64,000 bases of DNA, taken from NCBI GenBank assembly GCA_964507325.1, contig CAZDQL010000006.1, forward strand, positions 1 through 64,000, in the 5' to 3' direction. Made by a program: the position numbers and the translations under genes. The notes under the pieces were generated by a model. The model was not told the DNA's origin and searched no databases. It was given only the letters and a program-made list of their open reading frames with translations. The stretch comes from CAZDQL01 sp964507325 (GTDB lineage: Bacteria > Planctomycetota > UBA1135 > GCA-002686595). Of this stretch, positions 53,891-62,942 are shown piece after piece (the stretch's first letter is position 1; every line of letters starts with the position of its first letter).

Positions 53891-56863
53891 GTGAAGACGA
53901 ATCGAACGCTGGCCGGACTCGCCCTAGTGGCGCTCGCCTGTGCCCTGTGGGCCGGGTTCGCATGGCTCGGCAAGGAAGAGCCCACTCCGCTGACGGGAGG
54001 CGTCGGGCCGGGAGAGGGCGCACGAGCCGCGAGCACCGAGTTGGTGGAGACGGCTGACCCGGAGCCTCGCGCCGAGGCCGAGGCGGCCGCTTCGGAGCGA
54101 CGCAGCGCTGGCAGCGCACCCGTCGAGGTGGCTTGGGCCGGCGAGCTGGGCGGGTTGATCGGACGCGTGGTCGAGGAGGACGGTACCCCGGTGGCCGGGA
54201 TCTCGGTGGCCCTGGCGCAGGTGGACGCCAGCCTCATGCTCGCGAGCGAGCTGGCGGCCACGGGGGAGGAGATCCCGGAACTGATCCTCGACGAGACGAT
54301 GAGCGACGAGGAGGGTCGTTTCCGCCTCGACGGCGCCTACGACGCCTCCTTCCAGGGACTGGGGGTCGACCTGGGTGGCCCGCGTGCCACGGTGCGCGTG
54401 ATCGACACCCAACTGCACCACGGCGAAGTGACCGACGTGGGGGACATCGTCCTGCGGTCGGGGTGCACCATCTTCGGGCGCGTCGTCGACGAGGGGGGCG
54501 GTCCGGTCGCGGGGGCGCGGGTGCGGGTGGTTCCGGCTCCAGAGGAGGTGGATCTGGAGATGTTCCTGAGCCTGGGGGTGCAGGACTTCCGGGCGGACTG
54601 CTCGGTGGGGATCTCCAAGATGGTGGTCGAGGAAGGGGTGGGGCAGGTGATCGAGCTGCCGCCGATCGTCCGCTCACACATCGATCTGCTGCCGATCGCG
54701 ACCACCTACAGCGACGACGCCGGCGAGTACAGGATGGAGGGGGTGCCGATCGGCAGGCTGATCCAAGGGGTCGACCGCCCCGGGCTGGTGGGGATGTCGC
54801 GCTCGGTGTCCACCACCGCCGGGGAGGTGGAGCTGGAGGACGCCGTGTTGACCGCCGGACGCACGATCCAGGGGATCGTGATCGACGATCAGGGGGAGCC
54901 TCTGCAGGGGGTGGAAGTGCTCGCCGGGTCCGAGTTCGAATTCGGCGAGGCGGCGATCCTGCACCCCGCCGGGGTCACGGGTTCCGACGGGCGCTTCTCC
55001 TTGGAGGGCTGCCCCGAGACGGGCGGTGTGATGGCCTGCGCACGCCGGCACCCCGACGAAGCTTGGAAGGGAGCCCTGGAGGCGGGGGGGACCGAGCTCG
55101 AGATCGAGCTGGAGAGCGCGATCCGGATCACGGTGCAAGTGGTCGACGCGGCGGGGAGCGGCGTGACCGGAGCGCGCGTGGTGCTGCGACCCGGCATCGA
55201 GAAGGAAGGCCGCGGGATGCCCATGGCCATGATGGGTTTCCTCATGGGCATCGGCGCGCCGCCGCGCCCCGCGCGCTTGGCCGAGACCGATCCGGGCATC
55301 TACGTCTGCGACGAGGTCACCCCCGGCAGCTACGAGGTGATCGCGCGCCCTCCGGGTCTGGCCCTGGCGCGCAAGCAGGTGGAGCTGTGGGGAGGGGAGT
55401 CGGAGGTGATCATCGTCTGCCCGGTGGGGCGTACCGTCGACGTGACGGTGACCGACGCGGCGACCGGCGAGGGCGTCGGCGACGCTCGCGTCTCCGCCAT
55501 CGGACGGGGATTCCCCTTCATCGGGGCCTTGGCGGTGGGACGCACCGACCGGGAGGGGCGGGTGCAATTGGGGCCCTTCTCGGCGGAAGCGCAGGAGTCG
55601 CCCTTCGGGATGGGGATGGGGATGGACGGGCAGCACGTCCTCGTGCAGCATCCGCACTACTCCGATACGAGCGTGCCTCTGGGGGATGGCCAGTCCTCCC
55701 TCCACGTCGGTCTCCTGCGCGGCGGCGAGATCCGGGGCCGCATCGTCTGGGGTCCGAATCCACCGCAGTCGATCTACATGCTGATCGCGCAGTGCACGGA
55801 CCAGCAGGGTGACCTGATCGAGGCCTTCCTGCCCCCGCGCCTCGGTCGCAGCTCATTGGACGGCTCCTTCCGCTTCAGCAATCTGGCAGCGGGGACGTAC
55901 GACCTGGAGGTTTTCGATCGCTTCCTCGACGGAGACCCGTTGATGTTGATCTTCCGCCAGGAGCAGCCGACCCAGGTCGCCAGCGAGGACGGGATCCAAG
56001 TGGAGTCCGGAGGGGTGGTCGAGATCCTGATCGACCTCTCCCCTTCGGGGCGCGGTGAGACCGCCCGGCTCGCCGGGTCGGTCTTCCTGGACGGACGTCC
56101 CGTGGAGGGGGCCGAGATCAGTGTCTGGGCCAGCGGCCCCTGGGTGCAGGCGGAGACCGACGAGCGGGGCAACTACGAGACGTCGGACTTCCTGGTGCAG
56201 GACGACGTGAACGTGCAGATCGAGGGTGACGTCCAGACGCCCAATGGAACGCTCACGAACATCACCCTGTTCAGTGGCCGGGTCCAGCCGACCCCCCGCA
56301 GCGTCCACCGCCTGGACGTCGACGCTCACTCACAGACCGTGCGAGTGCGCGTGACCGACGCCGACGGGGCGCCGATCGCCGGGGCGAAGGTGCGGCTCAC
56401 CAGCGCTTGGCGCTCCGACGTGTCCACGGATGACCTGGGCCAGGCGGAGATCGTGGCCATCGGCGAGGGACCGCACCACGTGACCGTCTCGGCCGACGAC
56501 CGCATGGACAGGACCGAGGAGGTCGAACCCGACCAGCTGGCCCGCGGCGAGGAGCTCGTGATCGTGCTGGAGAGCGCCGTGGCCTGCGCCGGCGTGTGTG
56601 ACCTGAGCGCTCTGAACCTCTCCGGGGACCAGGCGGACGTCTACCTACACGTCAGCGGGCCCGTGGACGGGGACTGGGAACGTCTCGATCGGGAGGACCT
56701 GCGCGACGATGGTCGCACCCGCTTCGAGCTCGAGGGGCTCGTGCCGGGCGACTACAAGGCCCACGTCTGGATCAGGGGTCAGGATGACCCCGATCCGGTC
56801 GAATTCACGCTGCCCGAAGAGGGCGACAGCGAGCTCCTGCTCGTCTTCACGGACAAAACGTGA
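53891..56863 (+). CDS. Exported protein with many carboxypeptidase-regulatory-like repeats
   Basis: The 990-residue protein begins with a signal or membrane segment (about 8-26). The rest is about nine CarboxypepD_reg/Ig-like beta sandwiches, each with a GxV.DE.G.PV.GA pattern such as GLIGRVVEEDGTPVAGIS, IFGRVVDEGGGPVAGA and IQGIVIDDQGEPLQGVE. These domains usually serve as extracellular modules. The start is GTG 53891, with GGAG about 9 bases upstream. It ends tail to tail with the metzincin (17-base overlap). Confidence 0.88.
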   Translation: MKTNRTLAGLALVALACALWAGFAWLGKEEPTPLTGGVGPGEGARAASTELVETADPEPRAEAEAAASERRSAGSAPVEVAWAGELGGLIGRVVEEDGTPVAGISVALAQVDASLMLASELAATGEEIPELILDETMSDEEGRFRLDGAYDASFQGLGVDLGGPRATVRVIDTQLHHGEVTDVGDIVLRSGCTIFGRVVDEGGGPVAGARVRVVPAPEEVDLEMFLSLGVQDFRADCSVGISKMVVEEGVGQVIELPPIVRSHIDLLPIATTYSDDAGEYRMEGVPIGRLIQGVDRPGLVGMSRSVSTTAGEVELEDAVLTAGRTIQGIVIDDQGEPLQGVEVLAGSEFEFGEAAILHPAGVTGSDGRFSLEGCPETGGVMACARRHPDEAWKGALEAGGTELEIELESAIRITVQVVDAAGSGVTGARVVLRPGIEKEGRGMPMAMMGFLMGIGAPPRPARLAETDPGIYVCDEVTPGSYEVIARPPGLALARKQVELWGGESEVIIVCPVGRTVDVTVTDAATGEGVGDARVSAIGRGFPFIGALAVGRTDREGRVQLGPFSAEAQESPFGMGMGMDGQHVLVQHPHYSDTSVPLGDGQSSLHVGLLRGGEIRGRIVWGPNPPQSIYMLIAQCTDQQGDLIEAFLPPRLGRSSLDGSFRFSNLAAGTYDLEVFDRFLDGDPLMLIFRQEQPTQVASEDGIQVESGGVVEILIDLSPSGRGETARLAGSVFLDGRPVEGAEISVWASGPWVQAETDERGNYETSDFLVQDDVNVQIEGDVQTPNGTLTNITLFSGRVQPTPRSVHRLDVDAHSQTVRVRVTDADGAPIAGAKVRLTSAWRSDVSTDDLGQAEIVAIGEGPHHVTVSADDRMDRTEEVEPDQLARGEELVIVLESAVACAGVCDLSALNLSGDQADVYLHVSGPVDGDWERLDREDLRDDGRTRFELEGLVPGDYKAHVWIRGQDDPDPVEFTLPEEGDSELLLVFTDKT

Positions 56864-59312
56864 CCTCGAGCCCGTCGGCGAAGTTGAAGCCCGCGCCGCC
56901 GAAGGCCGGGTCGCGGTACCAGAAGGAGTAGCACCAGACGTCTCCCGCCTGGATCGTCACTCCGCCGGGGAGATCGGCGTAGTCGACCGGCATCTCGGCG
57001 ATCCCCATGGAGTCGATCTGCAGGGCCGAGAAGCGCCCCAGGGAGCCCCCGACGCAGAGGATCCCATCCCCCGCGGGAACCGCGGCCCGATCGGGCCCGG
57101 TGTAGAAGAGGCCGAACTGCCCCGGGGGGCAGCCGATGGCCGCCAGCAGCAGGTCGTTGGCGGCGAGCCGGCTGGTTCCCCCGTAGGCCATCAACGCCCC
57201 CGTCCCAACGGAGTTGGGCGCACCCGTGCAGTAGCTGACGGGCGAGTCACAGTGCGCCACGTGGACTCCCGGGTGGTCGTAGAGGTAGCGCACCTGCTCA
57301 TCGGTCAGGGAGTAGTCGTAGACCTGCAGGTCATCCAGGTAGCCGGAGTACAGCTGCGAGGAGTAGGAGGCGCCCCCGAAAGCCCAGGTGTCCTGGGGGA
57401 CGCCCGCCGGCGCGGAGCCGTAGACCGTGGTCTCGTAATCGCCGTCGACGTAGAAGCTGACGTCGTAGTCGCTGTCGAAGCTGGCCACCACGTGCGTCCA
57501 GACTCCGGTGGGAATCTGGGCGTCGTAGATGTACTCCTCGACGCCCGCCAGGTTGAAGACCAACTGTCCGTCACGCAGAGCGAAGCGCCAGGAACCTCCA
57601 TTGCCGAAGAGGCGGCCCGCGCCGGAGGTGTCGGTGGGGCGGATCCAGACGCTCACCGCCGCGGAGCGCCGCAGCCCCTCCAGGGGGGTGACCGAGGCCA
57701 GGCTGCCGCGGTCTCCCAGGTAGCCGCGGAAGCGCACGCTCGCTCCCGTGCCGGGATCGGCGCCGGCCTGTCCGAGGAGAGGCCCTCCGAGGACCGTCGC
57801 GTCGAGTCCGTGGCCCGAGCTGTCGACGAAGAGCGCCGCACCGGGTGCCTCGTCGAGCTTGAAGTGCGCCACCAGGTCCGGCCGGTCGTCGTAGACGAAG
57901 AGCGCCACCGTGCCGGGGGTGAACAGGCCCGTGCCGTCCCCCACTTCGTAGCCGAAGCTGTCCGTGCCCTGGAAGCCGGGGGGCGGGGCGTAGTGCAGCT
58001 CGTCGCGACCCCCGGGACCGGTGCCGGCGGAGAGGGTCACGCTCCCTCCCTGCGCAGTGGTGGCATCGAAGGTCGAGATGCTGACCGTGTCGCAGTTCCC
58101 GTCGTGGTCGTTGGCCAGGACGTCGATCGTGGTTTCCGCGGCGATCCAGAGCTCCTCGTCCTCCACGTTGGGGGCCAGGGGAGTGCCGTAGCCGTCGGTG
58201 GTCTCCAGGCAGCCGCGACTGTTGCGATAGGCGATGATGCCGGCGGTGGTGATGGGGCCGAACTCCAGGCGGCAACCGCCGCACATGAGCCCGCAGAAGT
58301 CGGCGTCCCAGCAGTGGGGGGCGCTCCAGTTGTGGCCGATCTCGTGGGCCACCACCATCACGTGGCCGCCGAAGCCCAGGTTGAACTGGGTCAGGGCGTA
58401 GCCGTAGGTGGGATGGCAGACGACGCTCAGCCAGGCCAGGCCGATGATGTTGCCGTCCATCTCCTTGCCGGTGGCCAGGTGGGCGATGTCCCGCGGCACC
58501 CCCTGTTGATTGGTGTTCCACTCGTTGCGGAACTCACCCAGGATCGTCCCGGGATCGAAGGAGGTGTAGGGATCCGGCTCGGCACTGCGCACGACCACCT
58601 GGGTCAGCTCGTGCTCGATCAGGACGTCGTGGGCGTAGATGTCGTTGACGGCGTTCACGACGGCGTCGATGTTGGCGACCACGTTGGCGACGGAGGAGCC
58701 GCTGGCGACGTAGTACTCGTGGTCGGCGTCGAAGGCGAGCTCGGCCCGGCGGAAGCAGCCGGGCTCGAAGGCGGGATCGCTCTCGCCGTGGGTCGTGGGT
58801 GGCGGGCTCAGGTGCTGGCCACAGAAGTCGGGGCCCAGGTCGAGATCCGAGGCGTGGTACAGGAGGTGCGCGCCCCGCGGCAGGGGTGCGTGGTCGGCGG
58901 GGGGCGGTTGGATGAAGAAGAGGCGGCCGTCCCCGAGGCGGACCATCGCCAGCAGCCCGCTGTCGAGCAGGCTGGCGGCGACCGACGAGTCGGGGAGACC
59001 GAGGACCGTTCCGCGGTAGGTGCGCGGCTCCGGCGCCGGGACCGTGCGCAGCTCACCGGAGGCATCCTGCACCCTGACCTGGAAGTCGGGGGCGCGGTTC
59101 GAATGGGCGCGCAGCTCGAGCTCGAAGTGCTCTCCCCGGTAGTGCAGGGGGAGGCGCCACCGGGGCAGGGCGCGCTGGGTGCGCTCGCGGGGCAGCGTCA
59201 GCTCCACGATCTCGAAGGAGTGCACGCGCAGCTCTTCACGTAGGGATGTGGTGGAGGGAGCGCTCGCGGGGAGGATGCCCAGGAGGGCCGGTCCGAGGAG
59301 GGTGAGCAGCAT
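56847..59312 (-). CDS. Secreted metzincin metalloprotease with Ig-like, LamG and C-terminal tail domains
   Basis: The 821-residue protein has a signal peptide (1-18), a propeptide-like region, and an M12/reprolysin-type catalytic domain with zinc motif HEIGHNWSAPH (H323, H327, H333). After it come a Cys-rich patch (CGLMCGGC), a cadherin-like module (TIDVLANDHDG), a LamG/concanavalin domain (about 500-680) and a C-terminal tail (about 695-821) beginning VSYCTGAPNSVGTGA. I associate that tail with secreted planctomycete proteins, possibly a surface-sorting domain. It probably degrades extracellular protein. Confidence 0.9.
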   Translation of the reverse strand: MLLTLLGPALLGILPASAPSTTSLREELRVHSFEIVELTLPRERTQRALPRWRLPLHYRGEHFELELRAHSNRAPDFQVRVQDASGELRTVPAPEPRTYRGTVLGLPDSSVAASLLDSGLLAMVRLGDGRLFFIQPPPADHAPLPRGAHLLYHASDLDLGPDFCGQHLSPPPTTHGESDPAFEPGCFRRAELAFDADHEYYVASGSSVANVVANIDAVVNAVNDIYAHDVLIEHELTQVVVRSAEPDPYTSFDPGTILGEFRNEWNTNQQGVPRDIAHLATGKEMDGNIIGLAWLSVVCHPTYGYALTQFNLGFGGHVMVVAHEIGHNWSAPHCWDADFCGLMCGGCRLEFGPITTAGIIAYRNSRGCLETTDGYGTPLAPNVEDEELWIAAETTIDVLANDHDGNCDTVSISTFDATTAQGGSVTLSAGTGPGGRDELHYAPPPGFQGTDSFGYEVGDGTGLFTPGTVALFVYDDRPDLVAHFKLDEAPGAALFVDSSGHGLDATVLGGPLLGQAGADPGTGASVRFRGYLGDRGSLASVTPLEGLRRSAAVSVWIRPTDTSGAGRLFGNGGSWRFALRDGQLVFNLAGVEEYIYDAQIPTGVWTHVVASFDSDYDVSFYVDGDYETTVYGSAPAGVPQDTWAFGGASYSSQLYSGYLDDLQVYDYSLTDEQVRYLYDHPGVHVAHCDSPVSYCTGAPNSVGTGALMAYGGTSRLAANDLLLAAIGCPPGQFGLFYTGPDRAAVPAGDGILCVGGSLGRFSALQIDSMGIAEMPVDYADLPGGVTIQAGDVWCYSFWYRDPAFGGAGFNFADGLEVTFCP

Positions 59313-59417
59313 GGCGTGGTCGGGAGGATCCTGTCGAGTGGGTGGCGAGAGCCCGCGTCGGCGGGTACCCGCAGGGTTACCAGCCTACCCCGAAGGGGAC
59401 GCGGGAGGGCGTGCGGC

Positions 59418-59423
59418 TAGACT
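59418..59423 (+). promoter_or_regulatory. Candidate -10 box (TAGACT) of the beta-helix gene
   Basis: TAGACT in GCTAGACT context, 41 bases before the ATG at 59465. It matches the box at 44216. No clear -35 was seen. Confidence 0.35.
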
Positions 59424-59464
59424 GGCGTCCGTCGAGACGCCGCAGTCACCCCGGAGGGCCACCG

Positions 59465-60601
59465 ATGCGCCGCACACTTCTCGTCCTGATCACCCTCCTC
59501 TCCCCCGCGGTCGCCGTGGGTGAGATCGAGCTCCACGTCGATGCCGAGCGCGGCAAGGACAACACCAAGGGGACCGCGCGCCGCCCCCTGCGCACCCTGG
59601 CCGCCGCCCTGGCGAAGCTCCCCGAGCCGCTGGAGGAGTCGGTCACGATCCACCTGGCCGCTGGCGAGCACCAGAGCACGGGTGGAGAGGGGTCTTCCGA
59701 GCGCTCCCTGGCCCTGGTGCACCGCATGCGCCCCGGGGTCCACGTGCGCTTCCTCGGTCCGGAGGGAGACGCTGCGGCGGTCCTCGCCTGGGAGGGCAGC
59801 CCCATGGTCGACGTCCGTGAGGGGGAGTGGCGCTTCCAGCGGCTGCGCATCGGCACCTTCTCCACGCGGCAACGGCGAGGGGTGGTGGTGCGCGGACCCG
59901 CCCGTGCGGTCCTGGAGGGCGTGACCTTCCGCCTGCGCAGCCACTCCGACGTCGGCATCCGGGCGGAGCGCGGCGGCTGGGTCTGCCTGCGGGGCAGGAT
60001 CCAGCTCAACGAGCACCTGCACGAGGAGGCGCAGGAGGAGACCTTCTCCGGGCTTTTGGCCGTCGACCACGGCGTGATCGAGTTCGACGAGCACTCCGGA
60101 TCCCACCTCGACCTGGGCAACGGCAGCCTCTCGGTCCGCTACTACGGCCGCATCCGCTTGGGTTGCGAGTCGGCGCGCATCACCTCGTGGACCAAGTCCA
60201 ACAACCTGACGATCTCGAGCGGCGGTCGCATCGACCTGGGCGGGACCCCGACGCTGCTCAGGGCGGTGCGCAAGAACAACACGCCGATCGGGCTGGAGCA
60301 CGACGGCCACATCCTGGCGGAGGACGCGCGCATCGAGATCGTCGGCCCCAACGACTCCGCCATCGCCCTGCAGAAGGCGAGCACCTTCACCTGCAACGAC
60401 GTCCTCTTGAAGGGGGAGTTCGAGTACGCCATGTGGGCCTCGAGCGGCAGCCTCTTCGTGGGGCGCTTCCTCTCCGACGTCTCCAAGCTGAAGGCCAAGA
60501 CGGGCGCCCAGATCCACGTGGAGAAGATCGACGGGGAAGTGGGGGAGGTGGTGGTCGAGAGCGGCGGCCTGATCAGCCTGCCCGATCGGGTGGTGCGCTA
60601 G
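59465..60601 (+). CDS. Exported right-handed beta-helix protein
   Basis: The 378-residue protein has a signal peptide (1-19). It opens with ELHVDAERGKDNTKGTARRPLRTL, the typical lead of pectate-lyase-like/DUF1565 beta-helix proteins (consensus DGNDSNPGT..PF.TL). Repeats of short strands follow (VRFLGPEGDAA, VLEGVTFRLRSHSDVGIRA, LDLGNGSLSVRYYG). Catalytic residues of polysaccharide lyases are not recognisable, so it may only bind carbohydrate. It is tail to tail with the PadR gene. Confidence 0.82.
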   Translation: MRRTLLVLITLLSPAVAVGEIELHVDAERGKDNTKGTARRPLRTLAAALAKLPEPLEESVTIHLAAGEHQSTGGEGSSERSLALVHRMRPGVHVRFLGPEGDAAAVLAWEGSPMVDVREGEWRFQRLRIGTFSTRQRRGVVVRGPARAVLEGVTFRLRSHSDVGIRAERGGWVCLRGRIQLNEHLHEEAQEETFSGLLAVDHGVIEFDEHSGSHLDLGNGSLSVRYYGRIRLGCESARITSWTKSNNLTISSGGRIDLGGTPTLLRAVRKNNTPIGLEHDGHILAEDARIEIVGPNDSAIALQKASTFTCNDVLLKGEFEYAMWASSGSLFVGRFLSDVSKLKAKTGAQIHVEKIDGEVGEVVVESGGLISLPDRVVR

Positions 60602-60610
60602 GCACACCCT

Positions 60611-61150
60611 TCACTCTTCCAACTCCTTCCAGCACTCCCGCAGCCAGCGGATGCGCGCGCGGGCCTCGAACAGGGCGCCGCGGGCGGCCAGGTGGCTCAG
60701 GTGGGTCTTCCCCTGGGCGGGGAAGAGCTCGACGTACTCCTGGATCTGGGGCAGTCGGGCCTCGAGCTGGGCCAGGGCGTGCTCGAGGAACGCGCGCCGC
60801 TTGGCGGGCGAGAGGGCACCGATGAAGTAGAAGCGCGTGCGCAGGGAGTCGAAGGGCAGGGTGAGGGCGGCCTCGTCCAGGGGCGGGGCGAGCCAGGTGG
60901 AGAGGGCGGCGCGACCCTCCGGCGTGATCGAGTAGAGAGTGCGTCTCTGACGCCCACGCAGGTCGCCCCGCTTGGCCAGGAGCCCAGCCTGGGTCAGCCG
61001 GCGCACGGCCGGGTAGACCGAGCCGGTGCTGCTGCTGAAGAAGGCGGAGGGGGAGTCCGTGAAGTGCCCGCGGATGACGTAGGTGGTGCACGGGCCGAAC
61101 TTGCTGGTGATGCCCAGGATGACGTGCTCGAGGTCGGTTCGTCGCTTCAC
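60611..61150 (-). CDS. PadR-family transcriptional regulator
   Basis: The 179-residue protein has the PadR winged helix: DLEHVILGITSKFGPCTTYV, STGSVYPAVRRLTQAGLLAK and RRTLYSITPEGRAALSTWL, then a helical Vir-type C-terminal domain with FYFIGALSPAKRRAFLEH. The start is GTG 61150. It is divergent from the HExxH gene at 61260 across 109 bases that contain an inverted repeat, so it may control both. Confidence 0.92.
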   Translation of the reverse strand: MKRRTDLEHVILGITSKFGPCTTYVIRGHFTDSPSAFFSSSTGSVYPAVRRLTQAGLLAKRGDLRGRQRRTLYSITPEGRAALSTWLAPPLDEAALTLPFDSLRTRFYFIGALSPAKRRAFLEHALAQLEARLPQIQEYVELFPAQGKTHLSHLAARGALFEARARIRWLRECWKELEE

Positions 61151-61185
61151 GGTGACCTTGGCGAGGGTACGGGGGGCTGCAATTG

Positions 61186-61198
61186 GTGCGATTCGCAC
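61186..61198. promoter_or_regulatory. Inverted repeat, possible PadR operator
   Basis: GTGCG-ATT-CGCAC lies in the divergent region between the PadR and HExxH genes, immediately upstream of the -10-like TATACT at 61199-61204. Binding there would block the rightward promoter. Confidence 0.4.
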
Positions 61199-61204
61199 TA
61201 TACT
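61199..61204 (+). promoter_or_regulatory. Candidate -10 box (TATACT) of the HExxH gene
   Basis: TATACT, abutting the inverted repeat at 61186-61198 and 55 bases before the ATG at 61260. It is the best -10 match in the gap. Confidence 0.45.
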
Positions 61205-61259
61205 GGGGAGTGCCCCCGGCGGCAACCCCAATCCACTCCGGAAGCCACGGACAGCGACC

Positions 61260-62885
61260 ATGACACACCTGCTACTCGCCCCTCTGGCCTGCCTCTCCCT
61301 GGTGAGCGCCGCCCCGGCGGACGGGGAGGACACCCTGCTGCGCATCGATCCCCGGCTCCTGGCCCAGGCTGCCGAAGCCTGGGCGGTGGCGGGCGAGGGC
61401 CAGGATCCGATCTGGCCGGGGTGGGAGGTGCGCGAGACGCCGCTGCTCTTCTACTACCCGGGGGAGCAGGAGGTGCTGCTCAACCACCCCTCGCCCCCCG
61501 CGGGATTCGTGCCCTACCGGGGGCCGCTCGCCTGGCCGGGGGGAGAGATCGCGGTGCGCGACGGGGAGACCGTCTTCGCGATCGACGGCCAGAACACGAG
61601 CACCGACGTCAACGGGGTCGAGACCCTGGTGGTCGCCGACACCCTCTCCAACCTGCGCAACAACCTCTTGGCGTGGTCGCAGACCCCCGGGTCGCGGGCG
61701 GAGCGCGAGGCGGCCCTGAACCTGGAGATGCTGGCCGCCAACCCCTACCAGCAGATGGGGCTGATCCTGCACGAGGCCTTCCACGTGGAGCAGAACCGCT
61801 GGGGGCTGGACAAGGGGGCCGACGAGCTGGCGATCCTCCAGTACCCGTGCCTGTCGGTGGCGAACAACGTGGGCGTTGCCCTGGAGGCCGACCTCCTCGA
61901 GGAAGCCCTGACCACGGAGGACGAGGAGGCGCTCTGGACCGCCGCCCTGCGCTGGCTCGCGATCCGCACGCACCGCCGCGCCGGGATCCCGCCGGCGGCC
62001 CGCGCCTACGAAGACGGCATCGAGTTCATCGAGGGTCTGGCGACGTACGTCGAGTGGCGCTTGACCTACGCGGTGGAGGGACGGGAGCCGGCCCCCGCCA
62101 TGGCCTGGGTGCGCGGCTTCGGGGGCTACGCGGACATGTCCGCGGAGCGCGCGCGGCTCCTGGCCACGATGCGGGGCTTCCTCACCGGCGAGCGCATCGT
62201 CAACAACGACCCCTACGGCGCGGCGGCCGTGCGCTTCCGCCTCTACTGGTCGGGGATGGCGATCGGCGGACTCCTGGACCGCATCTACCCCGAGTGGAAG
62301 CAACGCATCGTCGAACCGGGGACCACCCTGACGAGCCTGGTCGAAGAGGCGCTGATGCCCACCGCCGAGGACCTGGAGATGGCGCGGGAGGAGGTCTTCG
62401 CGACCGCGGGCCACGACGCGCTCGTGGCTGAGAAGGAGCAGCTCCGCGAGGACGGTCTGCGCGTCGCGCAGGAGCTGTGCGCGGCGATCCTCGACGGGGA
62501 GGGCACCCTGGTCGTGGTCGACTACTCCGGTCTTCCGGGCGTGGCGGTGCACTTCGCCTTCACCCCCTTCGGGATCACGCGCGTGGACGAGGGCCGCACC
62601 ATCTACCGCCAGGTTCCCATCGGCGCCCGCTTCGGCGCGGCGGGGAGCGTGCAGCAGACGGTGGCGGCGCCGCTCTTGCACGACGAGGCGGGACGCAGGG
62701 TCTCCTTCCGCCTGGAGGAGGGATTCTCCCTCGAGGACCTCCTGGCGGCCCTGGGGCGTGAACGCCTGGGCGACGCGCCCCTGACGGATCTCTCCTGCGA
62801 GCTCCCCGGTGTGCGCTTCGAGGCCTCTCGCGCCGCGCTGCACTGGAGCGAGGGGGAGTTGGTGGTCGAGCTCGTGGGGGAGTAG
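61260..62885 (+). CDS. Exported protein with HExxH (gluzincin-like) motif
   Basis: The 541-residue protein has a signal peptide (about 1-18). It contains LILHEAFHVEQNRWG (H171, E172, H175) and, 83 residues on, FIEGLATYVEW, where E258 could be the third zinc ligand; this is the gluzincin arrangement. No close peptidase family is recognised and the C-terminal 150 residues are beta-rich and unassigned. The ATG at 61260 begins the signal peptide. It is divergent from padR. Confidence 0.8.
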   Translation: MTHLLLAPLACLSLVSAAPADGEDTLLRIDPRLLAQAAEAWAVAGEGQDPIWPGWEVRETPLLFYYPGEQEVLLNHPSPPAGFVPYRGPLAWPGGEIAVRDGETVFAIDGQNTSTDVNGVETLVVADTLSNLRNNLLAWSQTPGSRAEREAALNLEMLAANPYQQMGLILHEAFHVEQNRWGLDKGADELAILQYPCLSVANNVGVALEADLLEEALTTEDEEALWTAALRWLAIRTHRRAGIPPAARAYEDGIEFIEGLATYVEWRLTYAVEGREPAPAMAWVRGFGGYADMSAERARLLATMRGFLTGERIVNNDPYGAAAVRFRLYWSGMAIGGLLDRIYPEWKQRIVEPGTTLTSLVEEALMPTAEDLEMAREEVFATAGHDALVAEKEQLREDGLRVAQELCAAILDGEGTLVVVDYSGLPGVAVHFAFTPFGITRVDEGRTIYRQVPIGARFGAAGSVQQTVAAPLLHDEAGRRVSFRLEEGFSLEDLLAALGRERLGDAPLTDLSCELPGVRFEASRAALHWSEGELVVELVGE

Positions 62886-62930
62886 GCCTGCGCTGGGGAA
62901 GGGGCGGAGGCTGGATGGCGCTGGGGGCGC

Positions 62931-62936
62931 TAGGAT
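62931..62936 (+). promoter_or_regulatory. Candidate -10 box (TAGGAT) 6 bases before an ATG start
   Basis: TAGGAT ends 6 bases before the ATG at 62943, with no ribosome site between, the geometry of a leaderless transcript. Confidence 0.35.
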
Positions 62937-62942
62937 GCGTGT

